A stretch of DNA of 64,000 bases from JBEVNR01 sp040507985 (GTDB taxonomy: Bacteria; Pseudomonadota; Alphaproteobacteria; Rickettsiales; UBA6187): positions 84,114 through 148,113 of the forward strand of contig JBEVNR010000002.1 of NCBI GenBank assembly GCA_040507985.1, in the 5' to 3' direction. The notes below the pieces were generated by a model that was given only the letters and a program-made list of their open reading frames with translations, was not told where the DNA came from and did not search any database. Position numbers and translations under genes: made by a program. Positions 25,747 to 34,240 of this stretch are shown here, one piece after another. Each line of letters begins with the position of its first letter. Positions within the stretch are counted from its first letter, which is position 1.

Positions 25747-26273
25747 TAATTCGCCTTTTTTTGCTGGTCGCTTTTGGGTTGTGTTCCGTATGGGTGCATA
25801 GCGCAGACGCGCAGTCCTTTCCCGCCGTCTCGTCCGACGCGCCGGTCGAAATAGAGGCCGACACGCTCGAAGTGCGCAAAAATGACGGCGTCGCGGTGTT
25901 TAAGGGCAACGTCAAAGCGCGGCAAGGCGCCGTGACGATGACGGGAAAATCGATGCGCGTTTATTACGACGCCGAAAGCCAAGGCGTCGACAAAGGTCCC
26001 TCCGGCATATCGCGCATCGAAATGGACGGCGAGGTGGTCGTCGACGCCGGCGCCGATACGGCGAAGGGCGACATCGCCGTCTACGACGTCAAGGCGCAAA
26101 CCGTCATCTTGCGCGGGAAGGAAATTGAAATCCATAGCGGCGAAAACGTGTTGAAAGGGAAAAAGCTCACCTACCATCTCGATACGGGCGTGAGCGTGAT
26201 GGAAGGCAGCGCCGGCGCGGCCAAAGGGCGCGTGCACGGCGTGTTCGTGCCGGGATCGGAAAAAAAGAAATGA
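25743..26273 (+). CDS. lptA: LPS transport periplasmic protein LptA
   Basis: LptA forms the periplasmic bridge for lipopolysaccharide. It has a signal peptide (MIIRLFLLVAFGLCSVWVHS, cut near ADAQ) and the OstA repeat pattern: VEIEADTLEVRKNDGVAVFK, GNVKARQGAVTMTGKSMRVY and GKEIEIHSGENVLKGKKLTY. At 176 residues it has normal length. It overlaps lptC by 4 bases and rsmI by 4. The ATPase gene lptB, which usually follows, is not here. Confidence 0.93.
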   Translation: MIIRLFLLVAFGLCSVWVHSADAQSFPAVSSDAPVEIEADTLEVRKNDGVAVFKGNVKARQGAVTMTGKSMRVYYDAESQGVDKGPSGISRIEMDGEVVVDAGADTAKGDIAVYDVKAQTVILRGKEIEIHSGENVLKGKKLTYHLDTGVSVMEGSAGAAKGRVHGVFVPGSEKKK

Positions 26274-27127
26274 GCGAATTTGCGCCCGGGCTATATGTCG
26301 TCGCCACCCCTATCGGCAATATGGGCGACGTGACGCTCCGCGCGATCGAGACGCTTTCGCGCGCGGACGTCGTCTATGCGGAAGACCCGCGCAGCGCCAA
26401 GAAGTTATTCGACCGCCACGCCATTGCGCCGAAACAATTATGGCGATACGACGACCATAGCGACGCGCGCGAGCGCGAGCGCATTTTGGAGCGGCTGGAG
26501 GCGCGAAGCGAGATTATTTGCCTCATCAGCGACGCCGGCACGCCGCTTATCGCCGATCCCGGCTTTAAGCTGGTGCGGGAAGCGCGGCGACGACATCTTC
26601 CCGTCCATCCCGTTCCGGGAGCGTCGGCCTTGACGGCCGGTTTAAGCGTGTCCGGATTGCCGACCGATAAATTTATGTTCGTCGGCTTCCTTCCCTCGAA
26701 AAAAGAGGCGAGGCGCAAGGCGCTGGCGGAATATGCTCCGCTGGACGCCACGCTCGTTTTTTACGAAAGCCCGCGCCGATTGGCTGAATCGCTCGCCGAC
26801 GCCGCAGACCTTTTAGGCGACCGGCAGGCATGCTTAATGCGGGAACTTACGAAAATACACGAAGAGGCGCTGGCGCTGACGCTCGCGGAGCTGCGGGACG
26901 CCGTCGCCTCGCGCGAAAAAATTTACGGCGAATGCATGGTGGCTGTCGCCGCGCCGAAAAAAGGCGCCGCGACGACTAACGAAGAAGCGGCGGAGGAGAC
27001 GTTGCGCGGATTGCTCGCCCGCATGCGGGTGAAGGACGCCGTCGCGCTCGCGCAATCGCGTACCGGCATGGCGCCCAAAACTCTGTACGCCATGGCGCTG
27101 GCGATTAAAGGGCGGGAAGACGCGTGA
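26270..27127 (+). CDS. rsmI: 16S rRNA (cytidine1402-2'-O)-methyltransferase
   Basis: RsmI methylates the ribose of C1402 in the ribosomal P site. The 285-residue tetrapyrrole-methylase fold shows LYVVATPIGNMGDVTLRAIE at the start, VVYAEDPRSAKKLFDRH, the SAM loop LISDAGTPLIADPG, VPGASALTAGLSVSGLPTD and FYESPRRLAESL, with a C-terminal helical domain. The start overlaps lptA and the end overlaps yraN by 4 bases each. Confidence 0.96.
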   Translation: MSEFAPGLYVVATPIGNMGDVTLRAIETLSRADVVYAEDPRSAKKLFDRHAIAPKQLWRYDDHSDARERERILERLEARSEIICLISDAGTPLIADPGFKLVREARRRHLPVHPVPGASALTAGLSVSGLPTDKFMFVGFLPSKKEARRKALAEYAPLDATLVFYESPRRLAESLADAADLLGDRQACLMRELTKIHEEALALTLAELRDAVASREKIYGECMVAVAAPKKGAATTNEEAAEETLRGLLARMRVKDAVALAQSRTGMAPKTLYAMALAIKGREDA

Positions 27128-27504
27128 CGCCATCGCCTTTCCTGCAAAAAAAGCGCAACGCCTACCGCAAGGGCGTATGGGCGGAAAGATTGGCCGCATT
27201 TTATTTGCGCTGCCTAGGGTATCGAATTCTGGCAAGACGACTGCGCGGATATGGCGGCGAGGCGGATATCGTCGCGCAAAAAGGCGACGTGATCGTGGTG
27301 TGCGAGGTGAAGTTCCGCCGCACGAAAGACGCTGCCGCCTATGCCGTCACTCCCGCGCAGCAGGCGCGTCTCCGGCGCGGCGGGGAATATGCCCTCGCCC
27401 GCTTCGGCGTGTCGAACGCACGCTTGCGCTTCGACGCCGTGTTGTTCTCGTTCAACGCCCTGCCGACGCATTTAAGGAACGTCATCGGCGACGGCAACGG
27501 GTAA
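27124..27504 (+). CDS. yraN: UPF0102 family protein (YraN type)
   Basis: A 126-residue protein of the UPF0102 family with a nuclease-like fold of unknown role. The pattern RKGVWAERLAAFYLRCLGYR, ILARRLRGYGGEADIVAQKG and VIVVCEVKFRRTKD shows the E-x-D-E-x-K active-site arrangement of Holliday-junction-type nucleases. It starts with GTG overlapping the rsmI stop; the rsmI-yraN pair is common in Proteobacteria. Confidence 0.92.
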   Translation: MTPSPFLQKKRNAYRKGVWAERLAAFYLRCLGYRILARRLRGYGGEADIVAQKGDVIVVCEVKFRRTKDAAAYAVTPAQQARLRRGGEYALARFGVSNARLRFDAVLFSFNALPTHLRNVIGDGNG

Positions 27505-27675
27505 AAATACACATAAAAATTATTTTTCTTATATATACTAACGTTACTTACCTTCGATTTCTATCGCACTTTCCGGCTTTATCGCTGACTCGCCATAGCA
27601 ATCTACTCCCACGTTAGGTTCACGCTCATCCATCGTCTTTGCGTACGTTCGAGATTCTTGACGAATACCGACAAC

Positions 27676-28704
27676 ATGCGGACACACGCTTCCTTCCCAT
27701 CCGCTCTCGCTCTGATGACGCAGGCGCCCGGCTCCTTGAAAATCGTCGTCCATTTTGCAAAAAACATGACGATAATCAACGATTTGGTCGCATGGTTTTT
27801 GATTATCGGATACGCTCTCGCGCATCTCCCCTCCTTGTTTCACGCCGCCGCTCCGTCTCGCCCGTCTCGAAAGTTTTCCGCCGCTTCGTTCATGAACGCC
27901 GCTTTCTCCGTATTGCGCGTGACGCTCGAGATATGCCTATGGCTCTTCCGTCTTTGCGCGGTGCAATGTTTGTTCTGGTCTTTCGTCGCGTTCTTCGTGG
28001 CAAGACATTACGGCATTCGCGCCTATTCCAAATGTATGGAATATGCCGTCGTCACGATTCTCGTCTCGTATTACGCTTATATGGAGGAATGCTGCCGACA
28101 TAATCCGGAGGGCGACGCACCGCACGGAGAGCTTGCCAAGCAAATAAGCGCCCTTGAAAGTCAAGTAAGGAAATATGGTTCTTCTGCGAATAAATACCAA
28201 TCTCCTCATGGCGACTCTTCTCGAGCCGACAACGACACTGAAGAAAACCTTGCCGACCGGATAGCCAACTTTCGACGAAAGGTTGAAAAATATAGCTCTT
28301 CCTCCAAGACGCCCGAAGCCATCGCGCAAAACTTGCTTAAGGCTTTTCGGACATACATTCAATCGATAGCGTCATTTGCTCCCGAAGAATATGTTTGCTG
28401 CTTGGAATCGATGGCAACGCAGCTGGGAAACGCAATCGAAGAATCCCGTATAGCTAAAAACATCATTCAACCTTATGCGATTGCTTCTATCACCAACGGT
28501 TTCTTCACCGCTTCGGACAATACATGCGATTGCGTGATAACCGAAGATCAGCGAACGCTGCTTGCGACCGCAGATCAAGAATTCACAACAACCGTTGAGA
28601 ATCTTGGAGCCGAGCATGAGCAAGAGGTATTGATTTTCACGACAAGCGTGGAGGATGCGACAAAGCGCGTCTTTCAGATTGATAATGTGACAAGGTTTCC
28701 TTAG
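27676..28704 (+). CDS. orphan membrane protein with long C-terminal helical domain
   Basis: A protein of 342 residues from the ATG at 27676 (the frame also has a TTG at 27658). I do not recognise it. Two or three hydrophobic regions lie in the first 145 residues (VAWFLIIGYALAHLPSLFHA; ICLWLFRLCAVQCLFWSFVA; then VVTILVSYYAYM). The rest is soluble and helical, with two similar stretches: ALESQVRKYGSSANKY and NFRRKVEKYSSSSK, which may be a diverged internal repeat. It contains several cysteines and stands alone between yraN and nadA. Confidence 0.6.
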   Translation: MRTHASFPSALALMTQAPGSLKIVVHFAKNMTIINDLVAWFLIIGYALAHLPSLFHAAAPSRPSRKFSAASFMNAAFSVLRVTLEICLWLFRLCAVQCLFWSFVAFFVARHYGIRAYSKCMEYAVVTILVSYYAYMEECCRHNPEGDAPHGELAKQISALESQVRKYGSSANKYQSPHGDSSRADNDTEENLADRIANFRRKVEKYSSSSKTPEAIAQNLLKAFRTYIQSIASFAPEEYVCCLESMATQLGNAIEESRIAKNIIQPYAIASITNGFFTASDNTCDCVITEDQRTLLATADQEFTTTVENLGAEHEQEVLIFTTSVEDATKRVFQIDNVTRFP

Positions 28705-28817
28705 ACTCCGTTAACGTTTAATTTTAGCCGCTCTGCAACGTCAGATTTGTTTTCTTACTTTTTTAAAAAATTATTTAAAAAAATTGAGCATGCTACACTC
28801 GCAAAGATCGTGCTTGA

Positions 28818-28846
28818 CCTGGATTCCCGCTTTCGCGGGAATGACG
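28818..28846. repeat. REP-like hairpin (GGATTCCCGC type)
   Basis: A perfect 8-base stem, ATTCCCGC (28823-28830) and GCGGGAAT (28835-28842), with loop TTTC, in the context CCTGGATTCCCGC and GCGGGAATGACG. It belongs to the same type as 21390-21418 and may act as a transcription barrier. Confidence 0.65.
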
Positions 28847-28955
28847 AATGTTGATATTTTATATCATATATTGTTAACACGTTAATTTATATTTTTGTCC
28901 TGCTAAAAAACCGGCGCACCGGAATATATATTGCGAACGCGTTTTTTTTACGTAT

Positions 28956-28974
28956 ACTTAACGTATCGTTAAGT
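28956..28974. promoter_or_regulatory. CtrA-like binding site upstream of nadA
   Basis: ACTTAACG-TAT-CGTTAAGT is a perfect 8-base inverted repeat that contains TTAA-N7-TTAA, the CtrA consensus. It ends 31 bases before the nadA ATG, where it could overlap the promoter. Another dimeric regulator of NAD synthesis would explain the palindrome equally well. Confidence 0.55.
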
Positions 28975-29005
28975 TAATTTTGATATATTTCTCCCGCTTG
29001 CGTTC

Positions 29006-29968
29006 ATGATACACAGCTATGCGCCTGCCTTCGGCGAAGAAAGCCCGGAAAGCCAGATAGCGCGTTTGCGCGAAGAGCGTAACGCCGTTATCCTAAGCCA
29101 TTACTATCAGGAAGACGCCATTCAGGATATGGCCGATTTCGTCGGCGATTCGCTTGACCTTTCGCGTAAGGCCGCATCGACGAACGCGGAAATGATCGTG
29201 TTTTGCGGCGTGCGTTTTATGGCCGACGTCGCGAAAATACTGAATCCGACGAAAAAAGTCTTGCTTCCCGACATGCGCGCCGGGTGTTCGCTCGAAGAAT
29301 CGTGTCCGCCCGACGCCTTCCGCGCGTTCGTGGACGCGCGTCCCGGCCACAAGGTGCTGACTTACATTAATTCGTCGGCCGAGGTGAAGGGAATGTCCGA
29401 TATTATCGTCACCTCGTCCAACGCCGAAAAAATTATTCGCTCCTTGCCCGAAAACGAACCGATTATCTTCGGTCCGGACAAATATCTGGGCGCCTATTTA
29501 AATAAGATCACCGGTCGCCGGATGGTCTTATGGCCGGGGAGTTGCGTGGTGCACGAGCGTTTTTCCGAAAAAGAACTGGTTAAATTGCAAGCGACGCATC
29601 CTCGCGCCCTGGTCGTCGCGCATCCGGAATGTCCGGAATATTTGCTGGGCCGCGCCGATTTCATCGGCTCCACCTCGAAACTGATCTCTTTTTGCGCCGA
29701 TCGCGACGGCGGGGAATTTATCGTGCTGACCGAACCCGGCATTATTCACGCCATGCAAAAGGCGGCGCCTCGCTCCCTCTTCCTTCCGGCGCCCGGAATA
29801 GGCGACGTCGCCTGCGCGAGTTGCAATACATGCCCTTACATGCGCCTCAACACCGTTGAGAAATTACGCGACTGCTTGCGCGACGAAACGCCGCAAATTA
29901 CGCTCACGCAGGAAGAAATACAGAAGGCGCGCGCGCCGTTAATGAAAATGTTGGAAATGTCCGCCTGA
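29006..29968 (+). CDS. nadA: quinolinate synthase
   Basis: NadA condenses iminoaspartate and dihydroxyacetone phosphate to quinolinate in NAD synthesis, using a 4Fe-4S cluster. The 320-residue protein has SHYYQEDAIQDMADFVGDSL, a cluster cysteine in VFCGVRFMADVAKIL (C67), a second in LWPGSCVVHERF and a third in ASCNTCPYMRLNT. nadB and nadC are not adjacent. A large palindrome lies immediately upstream. Confidence 0.97.
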   Translation: MIHSYAPAFGEESPESQIARLREERNAVILSHYYQEDAIQDMADFVGDSLDLSRKAASTNAEMIVFCGVRFMADVAKILNPTKKVLLPDMRAGCSLEESCPPDAFRAFVDARPGHKVLTYINSSAEVKGMSDIIVTSSNAEKIIRSLPENEPIIFGPDKYLGAYLNKITGRRMVLWPGSCVVHERFSEKELVKLQATHPRALVVAHPECPEYLLGRADFIGSTSKLISFCADRDGGEFIVLTEPGIIHAMQKAAPRSLFLPAPGIGDVACASCNTCPYMRLNTVEKLRDCLRDETPQITLTQEEIQKARAPLMKMLEMSA

Positions 29969-29997
29969 AAAATCGCCTGTAATTAAGGGAGCGACGC

Positions 29998-30480
29998 ATG
30001 AAACGCGAAAAAGGTTCCGTCGTCATCAAGAAATACGCCAATCGCCGATTATACAATACCGGCACAAGCTGTTACGTGAGTTTGGCGGACATTTTCGACA
30101 TGGTGAAACGAGGCGAGCCTTTCACGGTGACGGACGTGAAATCGGGGACCGACATCACGCATTTTATTTTAACGCAAGTGATTTTCGATCAGGAGTCGAA
30201 AGGGCTTAACGTCATGCCCACGGAGTTTTTGCGCCAGGTCATCCGATTTTACGGCCATAGCAGCGGTCCGGCCGTGACGCATTATTTGCAACATTCCATG
30301 CAATATTTCATCGACCATCAAGACAACATGCAGCGCGCCTTTGCGGGCGCCGCCGAAATGATGCCGGCGGGAGGATATCGGGAAATATTGGAACACCAGA
30401 TGGATTGGTGGAGGAAGGCGTGGAGCTTCCCCGTCGCCGCGCCGAAAAGCGACGACGATTCGGATAATTCCGACGCATAA
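29998..30480 (+). CDS. phaR: polyhydroxyalkanoate synthesis regulator PhaR
   Basis: PhaR binds polyhydroxybutyrate granules and DNA, and controls phasin and storage genes. The 160-residue protein has the conserved N-terminal DNA-binding pattern VVIKKYANRRLYNTGTSCYV, LADIFDMVKRGEPFTVTD and DITHFILTQVIFDQES, followed by the accumulation domain with LRQVIRFYGHSSG. No polymer synthase is in the window. It follows nadA after 29 bases, so both may be one transcript. Confidence 0.92.
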   Translation: MKREKGSVVIKKYANRRLYNTGTSCYVSLADIFDMVKRGEPFTVTDVKSGTDITHFILTQVIFDQESKGLNVMPTEFLRQVIRFYGHSSGPAVTHYLQHSMQYFIDHQDNMQRAFAGAAEMMPAGGYREILEHQMDWWRKAWSFPVAAPKSDDDSDNSDA

Positions 30481-30484
30481 TTCA

Positions 30485-30508
30485 TTGGCCGTTGAAATGC
30501 AACGCCAA
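30485..30508 (+). terminator. hairpin after phaR
   Basis: TTGGC-C-GTTG and CAACGCCAA form a 9-base stem with one bulge and loop AAATG, five bases after the phaR stop. There is no strong T-tract, so it may be a weak terminator or a processing end. Confidence 0.35.
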
Positions 30509-30705
30509 TATTTCCGCTTAAGGCTCTTTATATAAAGCATATCACTTAATTATTTGACTATAGTTATTGCGCGTTCGCAAAAAAATGGATATTATGTAAG
30601 CCACATCACATCTTTCAATCTACCGGCGCCACACGCCAAAGATTAGGTTTCTACGCCCACGCTGCAGGCAGCCTTTCACCGTCTTTTCTAACGATCAGTT
30701 ACGCA

Positions 30706-31485
30706 ATGTCTTTGTTTCCTCCTGTTACTCCTACTCCGCCCTACGGAATAGATCAGCGGAATTATGACCTCAATTTTGTACCTCGCTCATCATGGAACGC
30801 CCAAAATCAACCTCATATCCTCCCGCCGATAAAGGAACACATGCAACGCCCTTCCGCAAAGAGCGACCTACTTAACTTATGTGGAGCAATCATCGCGTAT
30901 TGCACTAACGAATACTCAATCAACAACCAATTCCTATCGCTACAGAATCGAATAGAAGCCGCCATCGGATTTTTGACGCAACAAGAGAAACAATCGCAGC
31001 TGCAAAAAGAAAAAGAGAACCTGCAACAAGAAAAAGACAAACTTGATCTCTTGGTTAAGAATGCAAATCATATACTCTCGAATATGAAGCATATTGCTGA
31101 CGGTGGCAAAAACAAAATAGCGTTGAATGCAGCAATTACCTACTATGCAGATACATGGATTCCCCTACAACAAAAGCTGGACAATAAGCAATCCATAAAG
31201 TCTCAACTAACATTTAGCGCAGCTCGCCTTGCATCCACCGTTATACTCTTGGAGTTTTTACAGAAAATACAAACCTCGCTCGGAATCCCGACAATCGCTA
31301 CGGAACTACCATCCACAACCACAGGCAACAACAAAAGAAAGCGCGAGGATGACAACGATTCGGATGACGCTACGCCGAAAAACAAAGCCAATACGAGTCG
31401 CACCCTTCCGCCACCTAAGAAAAAAGGCCAGAATGGTAGAAAATCCAAAGACGACGGCGACGATAGCGGTTCTTATCATCCTTAA
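30706..31485 (+). CDS. orphan coiled-coil protein with nuclear-localisation-like tail
   Basis: I do not recognise this 259-residue protein. The proline-rich first 35 residues are followed by helices, a coiled coil near 85-125 (QQEKQSQLQKEKENLQQEKD) and another helical stretch to about 200. The last 55 residues are disordered and strongly charged: NKRKREDDNDSDDATPKNKA, then LPPPKKKGQNGRKSKDDGDD. KRKRE and PPPKKKGQNGRKSK, separated by acidic residues, resemble a eukaryotic bipartite nuclear localisation signal. It has no signal peptide. It is AT-richer than its neighbours and stands alone. A secreted effector acting in a host nucleus is possible, but no secretion system is in the window. Confidence 0.6.
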   Translation: MSLFPPVTPTPPYGIDQRNYDLNFVPRSSWNAQNQPHILPPIKEHMQRPSAKSDLLNLCGAIIAYCTNEYSINNQFLSLQNRIEAAIGFLTQQEKQSQLQKEKENLQQEKDKLDLLVKNANHILSNMKHIADGGKNKIALNAAITYYADTWIPLQQKLDNKQSIKSQLTFSAARLASTVILLEFLQKIQTSLGIPTIATELPSTTTGNNKRKREDDNDSDDATPKNKANTSRTLPPPKKKGQNGRKSKDDGDDSGSYHP

Positions 31486-31627
31486 GCGAATATAGCGGCC
31501 CTTATGCCCCATAGCCTCCCTTCCGCTCCTTTTCCCGCAGGCGTTTCAGGATTTTTTTACGCGCCGCAGGTCGGCTTTCCCGTCATAAAAAAAGAAAAAT
31601 ATTTTTGCATCGAACCCGCAAACGACG

Positions 31628-32335
31628 CTAGTCGATCAACCGCACGACCGACGTCATGTCCAGCGTAGCCTCCCCGACGCGCAGCATGTTTTTTCCGTCC
31701 TCGAATCCCACTTCTGTGACCTTGCCCTGGGCGAAGGCAGGAATTTCTTCCGAATCCTCCCCCACTTGCGCCACCATGGTCACGGTATAGGCGCCGTCTT
31801 CCATCATGCGGCCGGAATTGGCCTTGCCGTCCCATTGAAACGTGTGCGCGCCCGGCGTCGTGCTGACGTCGCCGGTGTAGACGGCGTTGCCCGACGCGTC
31901 GGCAATCATCACCTGCGCCGCCGTGGCGTCGGCGGGGGTGACGTAGGTGAGCGTCGCCGCGCCGTCCGCGAGGGTGAATTGGCCGGCTTGGTATTCCGCC
32001 GTTTTGCCCAGAAACGAAACGGGATTGCCGTAGGCGCTGCCCTGGCCTTTCAGCAGGTCGAGAATGTCGCCCAGATTTTCGTTGGTTTTGACCGACTGCT
32101 CCACCTGCGACAGATTCGCCAGGCTGTTGGTGAATTGCGAGTTGTCCATCGGCGCCATCGGGTCTTGCGTCTGCAATTGCTTCAAGAATAGCGTCAAGAA
32201 ATTGTCGTAGTCTTTCTTGAGTTGTTCCTTGTCCAGCTCCGTTTCGGTTTTGGGCGCGGCCGCGCCGGAGTTTTTCGCGTTTTTGGCCGACGCCACCATC
32301 GTCGCCAAGTTTGATTCGCCTATCGTGTTCGCCAT
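31628..32335 (-). CDS. flgD: flagellar hook capping protein FlgD
   Basis: FlgD caps the growing hook so that hook subunits can assemble. The 235-residue protein contains the family signature DYDNFLTLFLKQLQTQDPMA, PMDNSQFTNSLANLSQVEQS and a C-terminal FlgD Ig/tudor-like domain (AAQVMIADASGNAVYTG, TFQWDGKANSGRMMEDGAYT). It follows fliK by 12 bases on the same strand. The next hook gene, flgE, which usually follows, is not here. Confidence 0.95.
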   Translation of the reverse strand: MANTIGESNLATMVASAKNAKNSGAAAPKTETELDKEQLKKDYDNFLTLFLKQLQTQDPMAPMDNSQFTNSLANLSQVEQSVKTNENLGDILDLLKGQGSAYGNPVSFLGKTAEYQAGQFTLADGAATLTYVTPADATAAQVMIADASGNAVYTGDVSTTPGAHTFQWDGKANSGRMMEDGAYTVTMVAQVGEDSEEIPAFAQGKVTEVGFEDGKNMLRVGEATLDMTSVVRLID

Positions 32336-32347
32336 GACGTCGTCTCC

Positions 32348-34075
32348 TTATGCCTGAATGTTCACTAATCCGTCGATAACGTATTGCTGCGGCGGAGGCT
32401 GCGCGGTATTTTCCGCCTCGTTTTCGATTGTATCGCCGATCATCTCGCCGAACTCGCCCTTCTTGCGTTGGGGAGAGTCGTCTTGGTGGAAAAAATGAAA
32501 GGAAAAATCGCTGGAGCTGTCGGAAGAGATGATTTCCTTGAGCATTCCCCGCAAATTGCCTTCCTCTTGCTGCAACAGCGCCGCCGTCTCCGGGCGTTCG
32601 GCGGCGACGTAGATATGATGCTTGCCGTCGGCGGTTTTTTGCATGCGGATATTGACAAGCCCTAACTCCGCCGGCTGAAGTTGCAGCCGTATGTTGCCCG
32701 TCATGTTGCCGCCGTTATGGCCTTGCATGGCAATTTTTATTTGCGCCAGGACGTTTTCCGCCTGGCGCGCGAAGGAACCGTTTTGGGTATAGCTTGCTTG
32801 CGACGTCGCGCCGTCGCCTCCGCCCGTCCGCATGTCTTGCCGCAGCGTAAACGCGCTCCAATGGCTCGTCGAGCCGGAAGGAGTCGTGGCGTCGGTTTTC
32901 GCGTTCGTTCCTTCGGGAGCGTCTTTCGTCAATTCGGAGAACGCTTTTGCGGCGCGATCGCCGCCTTCGCCGTTGCCGTTGCCGCCGCTATCGGTCGCGG
33001 ACTCTCCGTCCGATGTCGGCGTTCCCGCCAAGGCGTCGCCGCCGGACGGGTCGCCCAGATTCGCCGAGGCGAAGACGCCGGAAGCGCCGTTTTTCGCGTC
33101 CGATTCGTTTAACGCCGCCGCCAGGTTTTTCATGCCTCCTTCGTAAGTGACGCGCACCGATATGTCGGTCGAGGTCACGCGCAAAAACGATGCGGCGTTT
33201 TTGGCGCTTGCCTTGAGCGACGCGGTGACGGCCTCGTTTCCCTCCAACGCTCCCGACGCCATAATGTCGTACAACAAACGAAATTTTTGCAGCACGTCGC
33301 TTAGGCGCTCGGCGAGGGAGGCGTCCGTCGCGCCTTGCTCCTCGGAGTCCGCCGTCACCAATTTCGCGCTCAGCGTCGAGACGTCGATCTCCGTCTTGCC
33401 GGAGACGTAGGCGGCAATTTCTTCTTGCAGGCCCGGGGAAAGTTTTGCCGACGCCGCCGGATCTTTCGCTATCAGCTTCAGCGCGGCGTCGATGGCGCCG
33501 TCCAGCGCCTTGGATATGTTCGCCGGGGCCTCGGAATTAAGCGCGGCGGCAATGTTGTCCGTATTCGGCAAGGTCACGGAGCCAACCGGAGAGTCGGGAA
33601 GGCTATCGACGAAATTCGACCATATCTTGCGCAGCGCGACCAGCGCCGGATCGGCGGCGGGAGCTTGGATTTCGTTCGCGCCCATAGCTTCCCCGGCGTC
33701 GCCCGTGACGTATTGCTGCGCCAGCGCGTCCAGCGCCGATTGGGGGTTCAGCGTTTCTCCGCTCGGCAGTTCTATCGGTTTGGCGTTCGGGTCGCTTTTA
33801 GAAAATTGATCGGCGATGTATTCCGCCACGTCCTGAAAGGTTGCCGGCGCGTTTTCTTCGGCGTATTCCTCTAATGAAGAGAGCGACGACGAGGCGAGCG
33901 GCGCCGTCCACTTCTCGCTTTTTGGCGCCTCTTTTTTCGCCAAATCGGAAAGCGCGTCGAAAAAACGGGAACGTTGCGCGGCGGCGTCGATTGCGCCCTT
34001 CTTTCCGTTCGTCGAGGCGGAGGCGAAAAACGTCGCGACGTTCGCAACGTGCATTCCTTTTTCCGTCTGTGCCAT
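32348..34075 (-). CDS. fliK: flagellar hook-length control protein FliK
   Basis: FliK measures hook length and switches the export gate to filament substrates. The 575-residue protein has a long low-complexity Ala/Ser/Asp-rich N-terminal region (the ruler part) and the conserved C-terminal hook-length domain near residues 450-535: GNIRLQLQPAELGLVNIRMQ, YVAAERPETAALLQQEEGNL and RGMLKEI. The order fliK-flgD is common in Alphaproteobacteria. No other flagellar gene is near. Confidence 0.9.
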   Translation of the reverse strand: MAQTEKGMHVANVATFFASASTNGKKGAIDAAAQRSRFFDALSDLAKKEAPKSEKWTAPLASSSLSSLEEYAEENAPATFQDVAEYIADQFSKSDPNAKPIELPSGETLNPQSALDALAQQYVTGDAGEAMGANEIQAPAADPALVALRKIWSNFVDSLPDSPVGSVTLPNTDNIAAALNSEAPANISKALDGAIDAALKLIAKDPAASAKLSPGLQEEIAAYVSGKTEIDVSTLSAKLVTADSEEQGATDASLAERLSDVLQKFRLLYDIMASGALEGNEAVTASLKASAKNAASFLRVTSTDISVRVTYEGGMKNLAAALNESDAKNGASGVFASANLGDPSGGDALAGTPTSDGESATDSGGNGNGEGGDRAAKAFSELTKDAPEGTNAKTDATTPSGSTSHWSAFTLRQDMRTGGGDGATSQASYTQNGSFARQAENVLAQIKIAMQGHNGGNMTGNIRLQLQPAELGLVNIRMQKTADGKHHIYVAAERPETAALLQQEEGNLRGMLKEIISSDSSSDFSFHFFHQDDSPQRKKGEFGEMIGDTIENEAENTAQPPPQQYVIDGLVNIQA

Positions 34076-34240
34076 GGCCTGCGCTTCTCCCTTATGTTTT
34101 TACCGACGAGGCGTCAGGTTAAGGAAAGCAAAAACCGTGCCGGAGCGCGCCTTCTTTAAATAATCGACAAAGAAGGTTGTGTTTGCGCGCGTTGGCCGGT
34201 ATATATCCGCGAAAGTAAGAATAATCGGTATTTTTGGCAC

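Larger units (their letters stand above)
28705..29005. other. intergenic region before nadA
   Basis: About 301 bases. It holds the REP-like hairpin at 28818-28846, a TTAAC-AC-GTTAA inverted repeat near 28874-28885, and the CtrA-like palindrome at 28956-28974. No gene is visible in it. Confidence 0.5.
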
